Shown: one piece after another, positions 44,574-54,474 of the stretch | Numbering within the stretch: position 1 is the stretch's first letter | How the letters are laid out: the number at the start of each line of letters is the position of its first letter | Source: Deltaproteobacteria bacterium | GTDB lineage: Bacteria; Myxococcota_A; UBA796; UBA2385 | DNA length: 64,000 nt | NCBI GenBank assembly: GCA_016792625.1 | Contig: JAEUKK010000121.1 | Span: 1-64,000 of the forward strand | Direction of reading: 5' to 3' | Made by a program: the position numbers and the translations under genes | Notes under the pieces: model-generated | Database searches by the model: none | Told to the model about the DNA's origin: nothing | What the model saw: the letters and a program-made list of their open reading frames with translations, nothing else

Positions 44574-46006
44574 GCGCCCGCGACCACCGCCTTGCGCCAG
44601 CGGAGGATCACCGCCTTCTCGCCCCGCACACGCAGGCGGGTGCCCTTGGCTTCGTGGCGCTCCTCGAGCAGCTCGAGCTCAGCCCGGATGCGGGCCAGGG
44701 CAGCGCCCGCGGCCCAGGGCACCAAGATGGTGGCCTCGACAGCGTCTTTGCGGAAGTGCGCGGCGATGCGCGCGTGCAGGCCCGCGACCTCGGCGGGCAG
44801 GTGCGCGGCGGTAAACCAGGCCGCGGGGCGCTCGGCCCGCAGCGCCTCGAGGGCCTCGGGCTGCAGCTTGTCGATCTTGTTGAACACCAGGACCCGGGTC
44901 AGGCCCGCGGCGCCGATGTCGGCGAGCACCTCGGCGGTGACCTGCTCTTGCAAGCGCCAGCTCGGATCATTGGCGTCAACCACGTGCAACACGAGGCTGG
45001 CGTCGAGCGCTGCGTCGAGCGTGCTGCGGAAGCTGGCCACGAGGCTATGCGGCAGGTCGCGAATGAAGCCCACCGTGTCGGTGACCAGCACCGGCGGCAC
45101 CACATCGGGGCTGAGCTTGCGCACCGTGGTGTCGAGCGTGGCGAAGAGCTGGTCAGCCACGTAGATCTCAGCGCCGGTCAGCGCGCGCATCAAGCTCGAC
45201 TTGCCCGCGTTCGTGTAGCCGACCAGGGCGACCTGCCGGAGCTCATTGCGTCGGCCCCGGCGGCTCGCGCGCTCCTCGTCGAGCTCGACCAGCTCGCGGC
45301 GGATGGCGGCCATGCGGTCGCGGATGCGGCGCCGGTCGAGCTCGATGCTGCTCTCGCCCGCGCCTTTGCCGCCGATGCCGCCCTGCTGCCGCTCAGATGG
45401 GCCGCCGAGCTCGCGCAGCCGGGGCGCCTCGTACGAGAGGCGGGCGAGCTCGACCTGCAGGCGGGCCTCGCGGCTGCGGGCCCGTGTGTGGAAGATCTCG
45501 ATGATCACGCCTGTGCGGTCGAGGACCTCGACCCCACAGGCGCTGCGCAGGTTCTTGAGCTGGCTCGGGCTCAGCTCGTGGTCCACCACGACCACGTCGG
45601 CTTTGTGGGCGCGGGGGGCGAGGCCGCGGGCCTTGCGGTCCTCGACCAGCTCGGCGCCGTCTTCGGGCGCGCCGACCCCGACCGAGTCATCGTCAAGATC
45701 AGCGTCTGACACCTCGTCTTCGTCGTCACCCACTTCGTCTGCGGCGCGCTTCTTGCTCGGGCGGGCGGGCCCCCGCTCGACCACGCCGCTGCCGCCGGTC
45801 CAGCCGGCGAGCGAGGCCAGGGCGCCCTCACCGAGGAGCACGACGTTGCGGGTGCTGGGGCGCCGCTGGGTCATGCGCCCAGCGACGTCCATCCCGAGGG
45901 TGTCGCAGAGGCGGCCGAGCTCGTCGAGGCTGGCCTGCAGGTCGGCGGGCTCACGCCCCGGGGTGAGCACGCCCACGAGGACAGCGCGGGGTCGGGCGGC
46001 GGACAT
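44570..46006 (-). CDS. hflX: GTPase HflX
   Basis: A 478-residue ribosome-splitting GTPase. It has the N-terminal HflX domain ([16 protein letters not shown] near the start) and the G domain: G1 [10 protein letters not shown]3 DTVGF, G4 NKID. An acidic, low-complexity insertion (about residues 85-125, rich in Asp/Glu) sits within the N-terminal part, unlike typical enterobacterial HflX. HflX rescues stalled or hibernating ribosomes under stress. It converges with the chemoreceptor gene by a 4-bp stop-codon overlap. Confidence 0.9.
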   Translation of the reverse strand: MSAARPRAVLVGVLTPGREPADLQASLDELGRLCDTLGMDVAGRMTQRRPSTRNVVLLGEGALASLAGWTGGSGVVERGPARPSKKRAADEVGDDEDEVSDADLDDDSVGVGAPEDGAELVEDRKARGLAPRAHKADVVVVDHELSPSQLKNLRSACGVEVLDRTGVIIEIFHTRARSREARLQVELARLSYEAPRLRELGGPSERQQGGIGGKGAGESSIELDRRRIRDRMAAIRRELVELDEERASRRGRRNELRQVALVGYTNAGKSSLMRALTGAEIYVADQLFATLDTTVRKLSPDVVPPVLVTDTVGFIRDLPHSLVASFRSTLDAALDASLVLHVVDANDPSWRLQEQVTAEVLADIGAAGLTRVLVFNKIDKLQPEALEALRAERPAAWFTAAHLPAEVAGLHARIAAHFRKDAVEATILVPWAAGAALARIRAELELLEERHEAKGTRLRVRGEKAVILRWRKAVVAGA

Positions 46007-46065
46007 GCGGGGGGCTCCAGAGGTGGGCAGCGGCCGGCCGAGGGAGAGGGGCCAGCGGGGACCGC

Positions 46066-46117
46066 GGCCAGAAGGACGGCCGAGCGGGGGCAGAGGCCAG
46101 AAGGACGGCCGAGCGGG
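46066..46117. repeat. Tandem 23-bp repeat, period 29
   Basis: GGCCAGAAGGACGGCCGAGC (plus GGG) occurs at 46066-46088 and again at 46095-46117, in the gap between hflX and the next gene upstream. A local slip or operator pair is possible; nothing else marks it. Confidence 0.5.
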
Positions 46118-46120
46118 CGC

Positions 46121-47146
46121 TCAGGCCAGCAGCGCGTCGAGCCAAGCGGCGAAGGCCGGGCCGCGGATGAAGACCCGGGCTTCAGCGGCCAGCGGCGCCC
46201 GCAGCCGCCGGCGCCACTCGCCGTCATCTTCGCCGCGCTCGAGGCCGGTCTCGCGGAGCAGGTCGCCCAAGCTGCGCGGGCCCGCCTCGTCGAGCGCGGC
46301 CTGGACCGCGCGCTGCAGCTCGGCCTCAAAACCGGGGCGCCGGGCGAGGCTGCGCAGCACGCCCGCCGCGGTGCGCACGAGGTGGTCGGGGTCGAGCTTG
46401 TCGATCTCACCGACCAGCACGCGGTTGTCGGAGTCGAGCACGGTGTCGAGCACGTGCAGGCGGTAGGCGGCGTAGCGGGCGGCGTTCTCGGGGGCGCAGA
46501 GGTGGTCTGCCACCTGCTCCATCGCGGCGTGCAGGGCGCCGTCGACGAAGTCTTTGACCTTGCCCTCGGCGCGCTGCTCGAGCTCTTGCGAGATGCCGCC
46601 GATCACGCCCTCGCTGAGGCCTTTGACGCCCTGCCCGAGCAGCTTGAGCCGGTCGAAGCCCTTGCTCGCCCGGCCCGCGCCCAGGGCGCCGCCCAGCGCG
46701 CCGCCGACACCGCTGGCCACCCCGGCGACCGGCCGCAGCTTGTCGACGAAGCCGTGCAGCGCGCCCGAGAGCAGGTCGGTGACCAAGTGCCGGGCGGCCT
46801 CGTGGTCGAGCAGGCGCCCGACCAGGGCCCGGTCAAAAATGACCTTGCGGCCCAGTACGGCGCGCAGCGGCTGGGCGACCTCGGCGGGCAGGTGCTGACC
46901 GAGCCGCCCGGGGGGCACCCGCTGCTGCACGGCGCGGAGCTGCCCGCGCACCCAGGCCTCGGTGCGGTCGTCGCGGGTGCCCGCGCGCAGGGCGGCGACG
47001 ATCTGCGCGGCCAGCCAGGCCGGGTCGACCAAGGCCGAGACCGGCCGCTCGAGCACATGATCGATGACCAGATCAACGAGCGCATCGAGGGCGGGGCCAT
47101 CGAGGCGCGCGAGCAGCTGCGCGGTGGGGGCCAGCGGCGCGGACAT
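46121..47146 (-). CDS. Uncharacterised helical protein
   Basis: A 341-residue protein starting at ATG 47146 after GGAGCCCCC. It is mostly helical, with a Gly/Ala-rich hydrophobic stretch (VAGVASGVGGALGGALGAG, about 147-165) that could insert in or bind membranes. No catalytic motif or known domain stands out. It lies between hflX and the HelD-like gene on the same strand, 23 bp after the latter. Probably a lineage-specific protein. Confidence 0.55.
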   Translation of the reverse strand: MSAPLAPTAQLLARLDGPALDALVDLVIDHVLERPVSALVDPAWLAAQIVAALRAGTRDDRTEAWVRGQLRAVQQRVPPGRLGQHLPAEVAQPLRAVLGRKVIFDRALVGRLLDHEAARHLVTDLLSGALHGFVDKLRPVAGVASGVGGALGGALGAGRASKGFDRLKLLGQGVKGLSEGVIGGISQELEQRAEGKVKDFVDGALHAAMEQVADHLCAPENAARYAAYRLHVLDTVLDSDNRVLVGEIDKLDPDHLVRTAAGVLRSLARRPGFEAELQRAVQAALDEAGPRSLGDLLRETGLERGEDDGEWRRRLRAPLAAEARVFIRGPAFAAWLDALLA

Positions 47147-47169
47147 GGGGGCTCCGGGGCTGGCGGCGC

Positions 47170-49230
47170 TCAGCGCACCGCCTCGGGCAGGATGGGCGAG
47201 GGCGTGCCCACGCAGGTCAGCCAGAGCTGGTGGACCGCGCGGGTGGCCGCGACGTGGAGCAGCCGGCGGTGGTGCCCCGTGTCGGGGTAGTGCCGCGCGC
47301 TCACCTCGACGATGATGACATAGTCGAACTCGAGGCCCTTGACTTGGTTGGCCTCGACGATGTCGATGCCCGGCGCGAAGGCGAAGCGCTGGTCGACCAC
47401 CAAGCGAAGGTCGGGCAGATCAGCGCGCAGCAGGCCGTTGTAGTAGACCTCTGAGGTGTGCTCATCGGGGGTGAGCAGCGCGACGTTGGCGTTGCGCTCA
47501 ATGGCCAGCAGGCGGCGCAGCTCTTCGCTGAGGAAGGCCACGCAGGCGCCGTGGTCGCCGAAGCGGAACAGCTCGACCGCCGGGCCATCTTTGGTCGTGC
47601 GGGGCGGCGGCTCGTTGTTGTCGTCGAGCACGTCGACCGCGAAGCGCGTGATGGGGTGGGTGGAGCGGTAGCTGACCTCGAGCGTGCTCAGCGCGCGGCT
47701 CTCGACCCCGATGCGGGAGAGGAATTCTTGCCAGGAGGAGAAGCCCGCCTCTTGGCTGATGTGCTGGCGGGTGTCACCAGCCATGGTCACGCTGCGGTAG
47801 CGGTCGCAGGTGTCGAGCAGGACCTGCACCTCGACCGGCGAGAAGTCTTGGACCTCGTCGAGCACCATGTGGCAGTAGTTCAGCGGCTTGCCCGCGGCGG
47901 TGAGCGGGCCCGCGCGCAGCTGCCAGGCGCGCAGCAGCAGCGCGTCGTCTTCGACGTCGAGGCGCGCGTCGATGCCTTGATCGCCGTCGACGTAATTCAC
48001 GACGCCAGTGGCTTGGCTCACCGTCCATTCAAGGGCGCGTTCGAGGGCCGCCTCGGACATGTCGGCCCCCACCGCGGCCCGCAGGCGCTCGCGGTCGGTG
48101 AGCACATGCGCCCAGTCTTCGACCACCTGCTGCACGCTGCCCTTGCCCGGGGTGCGGCCGATGTGCTCGGCGAGCAGCTGGATGACGCCGGGGTGCAGCT
48201 TGAGGCGGGTGACCGCCGCCGGCGTGTCGTCAGCGACCAGCAGCGGCAGGTCGGGCATCAGCTCGAGCACCCGCGCGCGCGACCACTCGGACCAAGTGGT
48301 GACCTCGACCCCCTCGACCCCCAGCGCGGGCAGCACGTGGGCCACGTAGTCGCGCATGGCCCGGCCCCACACGATGACGAGGCAGCGCTTGGGGTTGAAG
48401 CGCTTGCTCTCAAAGGCGAGGTAGGCGATGCGGTGCAGGGCCACGGTGGTCTTGCCCGAGCCCGCGCTGCCCCGCAGCACGACCACACCCGCGTCAGCCG
48501 CGGTGATCAGCGCGAACTGCTCAGGATCGATGAGCGCCGCGATGTCGGGCAGGTGTTTGTCAGCGCGCAGCTTCTGGCCGCCGCCGAGCTTGGCCCCGGC
48601 CATCGAGCCCGCCCGCAGGGCCGCGCCCTCGCCGCCGGCGAGGCGCTGGTTCTCGCGGGACAGCTCACGCCAGCCCTCGCGGGTCTTCATGAAGTCGAGC
48701 TTGCGCGTGCCCACCCGGAGCAGCTCGCCCTCTGAGATGAGCACGGTGCGGCGCGCGGCGATGGTGACCTCGCGGTTGCGGCCGCCCATCTCTTCCACGT
48801 AGTCGTCGCCCTCTTCGTACTGGTAAAACAGGCGCGAGATGGGGGCGTTGCGCCAATCGACGATGCGCAGGCCATTGTCGAGCCGGGTGGCCTTGCCGAT
48901 GTAGACCGAGCGGACCTTGTCGTCTTCTTCGAGCTGCAGGTGCGCGAAGTAGGGGTTGGCCGGGTCGATCTCTTCGGCGGTCTGCTTGTTGCGCTGCTGG
49001 TCGATCATGGCGGTGACGCCGTTCATCTGCTCCATCAGCGAGCCGCGGTCTTCGAGCTTGGACGTGCGGTACTCGTCTTGGAGGCGCTTGAGCTCGGCCA
49101 CCAGATCACGGTCGTTGGCCGGCGCGGCCGACGGCGGGTGCTCGATCAGGAGCTTGCGCACCCGCGCGAGGTGGCGCTCTTCTTCGGCGACGATGGGGGG
49201 GGCGCTGGCGGAGGGGGTGGGCTGCGACAC
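47170..49230 (-). CDS. HelD-like superfamily 1 helicase
   Basis: From GTG 49230, preceded by GGAG at proper spacing, the protein has 686 residues, the usual HelD size. The N-terminal arm is a coiled coil (about 20-90). The helicase core begins with Walker A GSAGSGKTTVALH (~255), followed by Walker B DEVQDF and the superfamily 1 motif VKGLEFDYV near the end. HelD proteins clear stalled RNA polymerase from DNA and aid transcription recycling or antibiotic resistance. The frame extends further upstream but that part lacks a ribosome-binding site. Confidence 0.85.
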   Translation of the reverse strand: MSQPTPSASAPPIVAEEERHLARVRKLLIEHPPSAAPANDRDLVAELKRLQDEYRTSKLEDRGSLMEQMNGVTAMIDQQRNKQTAEEIDPANPYFAHLQLEEDDKVRSVYIGKATRLDNGLRIVDWRNAPISRLFYQYEEGDDYVEEMGGRNREVTIAARRTVLISEGELLRVGTRKLDFMKTREGWRELSRENQRLAGGEGAALRAGSMAGAKLGGGQKLRADKHLPDIAALIDPEQFALITAADAGVVVLRGSAGSGKTTVALHRIAYLAFESKRFNPKRCLVIVWGRAMRDYVAHVLPALGVEGVEVTTWSEWSRARVLELMPDLPLLVADDTPAAVTRLKLHPGVIQLLAEHIGRTPGKGSVQQVVEDWAHVLTDRERLRAAVGADMSEAALERALEWTVSQATGVVNYVDGDQGIDARLDVEDDALLLRAWQLRAGPLTAAGKPLNYCHMVLDEVQDFSPVEVQVLLDTCDRYRSVTMAGDTRQHISQEAGFSSWQEFLSRIGVESRALSTLEVSYRSTHPITRFAVDVLDDNNEPPPRTTKDGPAVELFRFGDHGACVAFLSEELRRLLAIERNANVALLTPDEHTSEVYYNGLLRADLPDLRLVVDQRFAFAPGIDIVEANQVKGLEFDYVIIVEVSARHYPDTGHHRRLLHVAATRAVHQLWLTCVGTPSPILPEAVR

Positions 49231-49401
49231 GGGCGCTCCAGGCGGCGGCGGCCGCGCGGCGCGCGGCTGTTCAGTTCGATGAAAGGAGGTCGACGCCTCA
49301 GCGGCGGCCCCTCGACGGGGCGCCCCTAACCCTGTCCAGTTATCTGAACAAGTAATCAGGATTTCGACGGCCATCGGGGCTAACGCCCTGCCCCGCCGTC
49401 A

Positions 49402-50022
49402 TCAAGGCCCCGGCGCGGCCTTGGGGTCGAGGTCGCCGTCAATGGCGGCGGCGTCGGCCAGCTCGCGCCGCAGGTAGGCGAGGGCCGAGAGCAGCCCGGT
49501 CAGCCCGATCAGCGGGGTCAGCGCCGCGCCCAGCTCGGGGACGCCCACCAGCACGCCGATGATCGCGGCGCTCATCATCCAGGTGGTCGCCTTGCCCAGC
49601 GGGTTGGCGTGGTGGGGCCGCACACGGGCCCGCACAAAACGCCCAACCAGGAAGGGGATCTGCACGCCCTGCACGATCTCGCGGGAGAACCAGCACAACA
49701 TCCACCAGGCGGGCAGCTCGTGGAAGTTCACCAAGGACCAGGCCGCGTTGACGTGAAAGACCTTGTCGAGCCAGCCATCAAAGACGGCGCCGGTGTGGCT
49801 CACCCGCCCCATCCGGCGGGCGAGGTGGCCGTCGAAGAAGTCGGTCACGCCCATGAGCAGGTAGAGCGCGAGCGCCACGTCGCGATCGGGGGCGAAGAAG
49901 GGGTAGACCACCGCGAGCGGGAAGCGCGACAAGGTCAGCGCTCCAGGCAGGTTTTCGAGGTCGGACCACCGCAGGACCGCGGGCGCGGTCGCCTCGCCCG
50001 ACGCCCCCTGTCCGCCCAACAT
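49402..50022 (-). CDS. CDP-alcohol phosphatidyltransferase family protein
   Basis: From ATG 50022 the protein has 206 residues and several TM helices. The diagnostic motif is complete: DFFDGHLARRMGRVSHTGAV followed by FDGWLD, with all four Asp residues and the Gly at family positions. It transfers a phosphatidyl group to an alcohol in phospholipid synthesis, as PgsA or a related synthase. The substrate is not identifiable. Confidence 0.85.
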   Translation of the reverse strand: MLGGQGASGEATAPAVLRWSDLENLPGALTLSRFPLAVVYPFFAPDRDVALALYLLMGVTDFFDGHLARRMGRVSHTGAVFDGWLDKVFHVNAAWSLVNFHELPAWWMLCWFSREIVQGVQIPFLVGRFVRARVRPHHANPLGKATTWMMSAAIIGVLVGVPELGAALTPLIGLTGLLSALAYLRRELADAAAIDGDLDPKAAPGP

Positions 50023-50288
50023 CGCGCCCCCGCCCGCGCCGCCGCGGCGCCCTCCGCTGGCCTGCGCCCGGGCGCGGCTAACCCAGCGCGGCCGGGCCGG
50101 ACCCGCGTGGGCGCCCCGTCGACCGCCTCGCGCGCGGCAGGGGGCAGAGCGGCCGCGCAGCGGGTCGACGGCGCCGCAGGCGACGGCGACGGAGCGCAGC
50201 GAACCCGCGCCGCACCCGGTCTGGCGGCCCCGGGCCGCCAGAGCCGCCACGCTCCCCCACGTCACCTGGAGGGAGCGCGACCCGTGGC

Positions 50289-51239
50289 TCAGGATGGGGA
50301 GGGGTCGCTGCCCAGCCCCACCTCGAAGGCCGCCCCGCCGAGGCCGGCGAAGCCCTGTGTGCGGAAGTGATCGACGACGTGGTCGACAAAGGCGCGCACC
50401 TTGGGCGGCGTGCGCGCGCGGTCGGGCCAGACCACCCAGAGGCCGGCCGGGCCGCCGATCTCTCCGGCCAGCACCTGCTCAAGCTCGCCCGCGGCGAGCT
50501 CGCCCCGCACGGCGAGCTCGGGGAGCAGCGCGATGCCATGGCCGCCGCGGACCGCGGCCACGAGCAGCTGCAGGTCGTTGCTGACCAGCCGACCGGCGAC
50601 CGGGGCGGGCGGCCCGTCGAGGCGGGGCCAGGCCCGGGCGGGCAGCTCACCCGCGTCCATGCCGAGCAGCAGGTCGTGTTGGTCGAGCTCGGCCGCCATG
50701 CGCGGCGCCCCCCGCGCGCGCAGGTACACGGGCGCGGCCACGGCGATGAGCGAGGCACCGAGCAGCTTGCGGCCGACCAGGCGCAGATCGCGCACCACAC
50801 CCCCACGGAGCGCGACGTCGATGCCCTCGGAGATGAGATCGACGTGCCGGGTCGCCGCGATGGCCTCGATGCGCAGCTCGGGCCAGCGCCGCAGCAGCGC
50901 GGTGAACACACCGCTGAGGCCCGCCGCCGCGGGGCCTGGGGGCATCGCCACGCGTAAAATACCGCGGGGCACGTCATCTAAGAGGCGCACCTCGGCCTCA
51001 GCCTCGCGGGCGGCGGCGACCAGCGGCCGGGCGCGGGCGTAGAGCTGGTGACCGGCCGGGCTGAGCGAGAGCTGCCGGCTGCTGCGGTGCAAAAGACGCA
51101 CCCCCAGGCGCTCTTCGAGGCGCGCGATGCGCCGGCTGAGGGTCTCGCGGGGCAGGCCGAGCGCCGTCGCCGCGGCGCTGATGCTGCCCGCGTCGACCAC
51201 GGCGACGAAGCTCTCGAAACCTTCGGTGCTCTCGTGCAT
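50289..51239 (-). CDS. LysR-family regulator
   Basis: A 316-residue protein from ATG 51239. Residues 1-60 form the LysR winged helix (FVAVVDAGSISAAATALGLP), and the rest a periplasmic-binding-protein-like effector domain. It diverges from a DoxX-like gene, which it probably regulates. The intergenic DNA holds an imperfect 28-bp dyad suited to such a regulator. Confidence 0.9.
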   Translation of the reverse strand: MHESTEGFESFVAVVDAGSISAAATALGLPRETLSRRIARLEERLGVRLLHRSSRQLSLSPAGHQLYARARPLVAAAREAEAEVRLLDDVPRGILRVAMPPGPAAAGLSGVFTALLRRWPELRIEAIAATRHVDLISEGIDVALRGGVVRDLRLVGRKLLGASLIAVAAPVYLRARGAPRMAAELDQHDLLLGMDAGELPARAWPRLDGPPAPVAGRLVSNDLQLLVAAVRGGHGIALLPELAVRGELAAGELEQVLAGEIGGPAGLWVVWPDRARTPPKVRAFVDHVVDHFRTQGFAGLGGAAFEVGLGSDPSPS

Positions 51240-51300
51240 GAACTGACCCCCAGGCCCGCCGCGGTGCCCCAAGCCGATGCGTGACGAATCTGACCGGGAG

Positions 51301-51328
51301 CCGGCAACACGGGGCCCCTGTGTGCCGG
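51301..51328. promoter_or_regulatory. Imperfect dyad between LysR and DoxX genes
   Basis: CCGGCA (51301-51306) and GGGGCCCC (51311-51318) flank and centre a dyad ending TGCCGG (51323-51328). Ten of fourteen positions pair. It sits in the divergent region where a LysR operator is expected. Confidence 0.4.
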
Positions 51329-51397
51329 ATGTGACGCGTATACAGCGCAGGAGCCGGAGCGGACAGCCCCGCCCGCCCTCACCTCAGGAGCACCCGC

Positions 51398-51769
51398 ATG
51401 GACAAGCGCCGCATCGCCTACTGGGCCGTCACCGCCTTCTTTTGCCTCGGCATGACCGGGAGCGGGGTGATGAACCTGCTCCGGCCGCCCGAGCTGCTCG
51501 AGGGCTTGGCGCACCTCGGCTTCCCCGCCTGGTTCCCGCTCTGGCTCGGCCCGTGGAAGCTGGCCGGCGTGGCCGTGACGCTGGCGCCGGGCCTCGCCCG
51601 CCTCAAAGAGTGGGCGATGGCCGGCTTCACGATCGCCATGAGCAGCGCCTTTGTCGCGCACCTCGCCGCGGGCGATCCGTTTGGTCAGGCCTTCCCCCCG
51701 CTGGTGATCCTCGGCCTCGGCCTGACCAGCTGGGCCCTGCGCCCCGAGAACCGCCGCCTCGCCGGCTGA
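51398..51769 (+). CDS. DoxX-like membrane protein
   Basis: A 123-residue protein with four hydrophobic segments, matching the DoxX-like family (PF13564): YWAVTAFFCLGMTGSG at the start, then the conserved LGPWKLAGVAVTLAP (~50-64) and a final hydrophobic helix. Members are small integral membrane proteins of unclear redox or stress function. It is divergent from the LysR gene. Confidence 0.85.
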   Translation: MDKRRIAYWAVTAFFCLGMTGSGVMNLLRPPELLEGLAHLGFPAWFPLWLGPWKLAGVAVTLAPGLARLKEWAMAGFTIAMSSAFVAHLAAGDPFGQAFPPLVILGLGLTSWALRPENRRLAG

Positions 51770-51834
51770 GCGGGCGGAGCGGGGCCGCCGGTCCGTTAGG
51801 CTGCCGCCGCGCGCCCACGGCCGCAGGAGGACCC

Positions 51835-52284
51835 ATGATCCGCTCCACCCTCAAGCGCCTCGGCGGGCAGTTGCTCGAGCGGGTCCGCAGCCCCGCCGCC
51901 GCGGTCCGCACGCCGCCGCCCGCGCCCCCCGAGCCCGCGGATCGCCCCGCCGACGCCGACGCGCTCTCCCGCATCGACGCCGGCGCCCAAGAGGTCAAGG
52001 AGCGCATCGACGCGGGCGAGCCGGTGGTCTTGCTCGACGTGCGCACCCCGGCCGAGGTCGCGACGGGCCGCATCGCAGGCGCGCTGACCATCCCCGTCGA
52101 TGAGCTTGAGGCCCGCTGGTCTGAGCTGGAGCGCTGCGACGAGGTGGTCTGCTACTGCGCGAGCGGCGGGCGCTCCCGGCGGGCAGCCGAGCTGCTGCGG
52201 GCCCGTGGGCTGTTCAACGCCACCAGCATGACCGGGGGCGTCACGGCCTGGACCGCGGCGGGCGGCGCCCTGGTGCGGGCTTGA
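51835..52284 (+). CDS. Rhodanese-like protein
   Basis: From ATG 51835, preceded by GGAGGACCC, the protein has 149 residues. The rhodanese fold spans about 55-145, with LLDVRTPAEVATGRIAGA and the active-site loop CASGGRS containing the persulfide Cys. An unstructured Pro-rich N-terminus precedes it. It could transfer sulfur to a thiol acceptor. It is coupled to the next gene (TTGA overlap). Confidence 0.9.
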   Translation: MIRSTLKRLGGQLLERVRSPAAAVRTPPPAPPEPADRPADADALSRIDAGAQEVKERIDAGEPVVLLDVRTPAEVATGRIAGALTIPVDELEARWSELERCDEVVCYCASGGRSRRAAELLRARGLFNATSMTGGVTAWTAAGGALVRA

Positions 52285-53060
52285 GCGCGCAGACCGTCTG
52301 GATCATCGGCGCAGGCGGCCGGATCGGCGGTCTGCTCGCTGGCATGGTCCAGGGGCCCTGGGCCCCCGTAGGCCTGCGTCGGGGTGACGTCGGGGCGGCG
52401 CTGGGCGCACCAGGCCCCGCCGCGCCCATCGTGGTCTGCGCGCGGAACGACGACCTTGACGCTGTGCTCGCCGAGGTGCACCCCAGCCGACACCTCGACC
52501 TCGTCTTCTTGCAGAACGGCATGTTCCAGCCGGCGCTGGCGCAGCGGGGCTTGCTTGAGGCGACCCAAGGGGTGCTCTACGTGGCGGTCACCCACCCGGG
52601 CGCTGACCCGGTGCCAGGTGGCCCGAGCGCGCTGTGGGGCCGGTGGGCAGACACCCTCGCCGGCATGATGCAGGCGCACGGGGTCGAGGCCCAAGCGGTG
52701 AACCGGCCTAGCCTGCAGCGCGAGATCGCGGTCAAGCTGGCTTGGATCTGCTGCTTTGGCCTTTGGGGTGAGCGAGAGCAGACCACCGTGGGGGCGCTGC
52801 TCGACGGCCACCGGGCCGGCCTGCGGGCGCTGTGTGACGAGCTGCACCCCCTCCTGGTCGCGGCCCTGGGCTTGGATCTCGACGAACGCGCGCTGTGGGG
52901 GCGGGTCGAGGCCTATGGCGAGCGCGTCCGCCACTTCCCCGCCCGCCTCAAGGAGCGCCGCTGGCGGAACGGCTGGGTGGTCGCCGAGGGGCAGACGCGC
53001 GCCATCCCCACGCCGCTTCATGACCGGCTGCTGGCCGAGTCCGACGCCCGGGGCGCCTGA
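52281..53060 (+). CDS. Ketopantoate-reductase-like Rossmann protein
   Basis: A 259-residue protein starting at TTG 52281, overlapping the rhodanese stop. The N-terminal dinucleotide fold is marked by IGAGGRIGGLLAG (about 9-21). The remaining domains are helical, and the order resembles ApbA/PanE reductases though clear PanE catalytic motifs are not certain. Oxidoreductase or redox-sensor roles are possible. It converges with the response-regulator gene. Confidence 0.6.
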   Translation: MSAQTVWIIGAGGRIGGLLAGMVQGPWAPVGLRRGDVGAALGAPGPAAPIVVCARNDDLDAVLAEVHPSRHLDLVFLQNGMFQPALAQRGLLEATQGVLYVAVTHPGADPVPGGPSALWGRWADTLAGMMQAHGVEAQAVNRPSLQREIAVKLAWICCFGLWGEREQTTVGALLDGHRAGLRALCDELHPLLVAALGLDLDERALWGRVEAYGERVRHFPARLKERRWRNGWVVAEGQTRAIPTPLHDRLLAESDARGA

Positions 53061-53069
53061 CCCCAGGCC

Positions 53070-54443
53070 TCAGCCCCCCTCGGCCTCGGGGAAGCGGCCG
53101 CCGAGGCCGTAGCGGTCGAGCTTGTTGAGCAGGCCCTGGCGGCTGAGCCCGAGCCGGCGGGCCGAGCGGCTGCGGTTGCCCCCCTCGGCCTGCAGCGCAT
53201 CGCCGATCATGCGGCGCTCGAGCGCGTCGACGGCGGCGGAGAGCGTGCCCTCGACGCCCGCTTCGGCGGTGGACGGCAGGCCTGCGAGGCCCAGGTCTTC
53301 GGGCTGGAGCTCAGCTTGGCCCGCCCCGAGCACGGCCGCCCGCTGCACGCAGTGGCGCAGCTCGCGCAGGTTCCCCGGCCAAGCGTGGGCGCGCAGGGCG
53401 GCCCGGGCGCCCGCGCTGAGCGGCGGGGGCGCGCCGAGGCCGTCGAGCTGGCGCAGGAAGTGCTCGGCGAGGACCAGCACGTCGTCGCCGCGCGCCCGCA
53501 GGGGCGGCAGGGTCAGCTCGACCCCCCGCAGGCGCCAGTACAGGTCTTCACGGAAGTTGCCGGACCGAACCGCCGCGCCAAGGTCGCGGTTGGTGGCGCT
53601 GAGCACGCGCACGTCGACCCGGACCGGGCGCTGGCCGCCGACCGGCAGCAGGTCGCCGGTCTCGAGCACCCGCAGCAGGGTCACCTGCACCGGCAGGGGC
53701 AGATCACCTACCTCGTCGAGGAAGATCGTGCCCCCGTGGGCCTGCTGAAACAGGCCGTCGCGGGCCCGGTCGGCGCCGGTAAAGGCCCCGCGCTCGTGGC
53801 CAAACAGCGTGCTCTCGATGAGGGTCGGGGGCAGGGCCCCACAATTGACCGTGACCAGGGGGCCCGCCGCCCGCCGGCTGCGGGCGTGGACCCGGCGGGC
53901 GAAGAGCTCCTTCCCCGTGCCAGGCTCGCCCAAAATGGCGACCGGCAGGGCGCTCGGCGCGACCTTGTCGGCCAGCTGCAGGGCGGCGAGCAGGGGAGGG
54001 CTCTGGCCGAGGATGGCGTCGGCCGGGGCGGGCAATTGGGCGCGCAGGGCCTCGACCTCGGCCTCGAGCTGGCGCATGCGAACGGCGCGCTTGAGCACCA
54101 CGAGCAGCTCGTCGGGATCGACGGGCTTGCGCAGCAGGTCGTGGGCGCCGCGCCGCACGGCGTCGAGCGCGACCCCGCGGCCGCCGCTGCCGGTGAGCAC
54201 GATGACCTTGAGGCCCGGGGCCACCCGCAGGAGCTGATCGAGCAGCCCGAGGCCCTCTTCGGGGCGCTGGGTGGGCGGCAACATCAGGTCGAGCAGCACC
54301 AGATCGGGCGGGAGCCGGCCGACCGCGGCGAGGGCGCCGGCCACGTCAACGGCCTCAGCGACGGCATAGCCCTCGGCTTCGAGCAGCGGCCGCAGCACCC
54401 GGCGCAGGGCCGCGTCGTCCTCGACCCAGAGCAGGTGGCTCAC
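53070..54443 (-). CDS. NtrC-family response regulator
   Basis: A 457-residue protein (GTG start) with a receiver domain (residues 1-115; phosphoacceptor Asp in LVLLDLMLPP), an AAA+ sigma54-activation domain (GEPGTGKE; intact GAFTGA in ERGAFTGADRA; GTIFLDEVGDL) and a C-terminal Fis-type HTH (RSRSARRLGLSRQGLLNKLD). It should activate sigma54 promoters when phosphorylated by an unseen histidine kinase. The PEP-CTERM-linked PrsR group is a possible match but no sorting genes are visible here. Confidence 0.9.
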   Translation of the reverse strand: MSHLLWVEDDAALRRVLRPLLEAEGYAVAEAVDVAGALAAVGRLPPDLVLLDLMLPPTQRPEEGLGLLDQLLRVAPGLKVIVLTGSGGRGVALDAVRRGAHDLLRKPVDPDELLVVLKRAVRMRQLEAEVEALRAQLPAPADAILGQSPPLLAALQLADKVAPSALPVAILGEPGTGKELFARRVHARSRRAAGPLVTVNCGALPPTLIESTLFGHERGAFTGADRARDGLFQQAHGGTIFLDEVGDLPLPVQVTLLRVLETGDLLPVGGQRPVRVDVRVLSATNRDLGAAVRSGNFREDLYWRLRGVELTLPPLRARGDDVLVLAEHFLRQLDGLGAPPPLSAGARAALRAHAWPGNLRELRHCVQRAAVLGAGQAELQPEDLGLAGLPSTAEAGVEGTLSAAVDALERRMIGDALQAEGGNRSRSARRLGLSRQGLLNKLDRYGLGGRFPEAEGG

Positions 54444-54474
54444 GCGCCCCCCGGTCGGCGCCCGGGCCCCCGCC

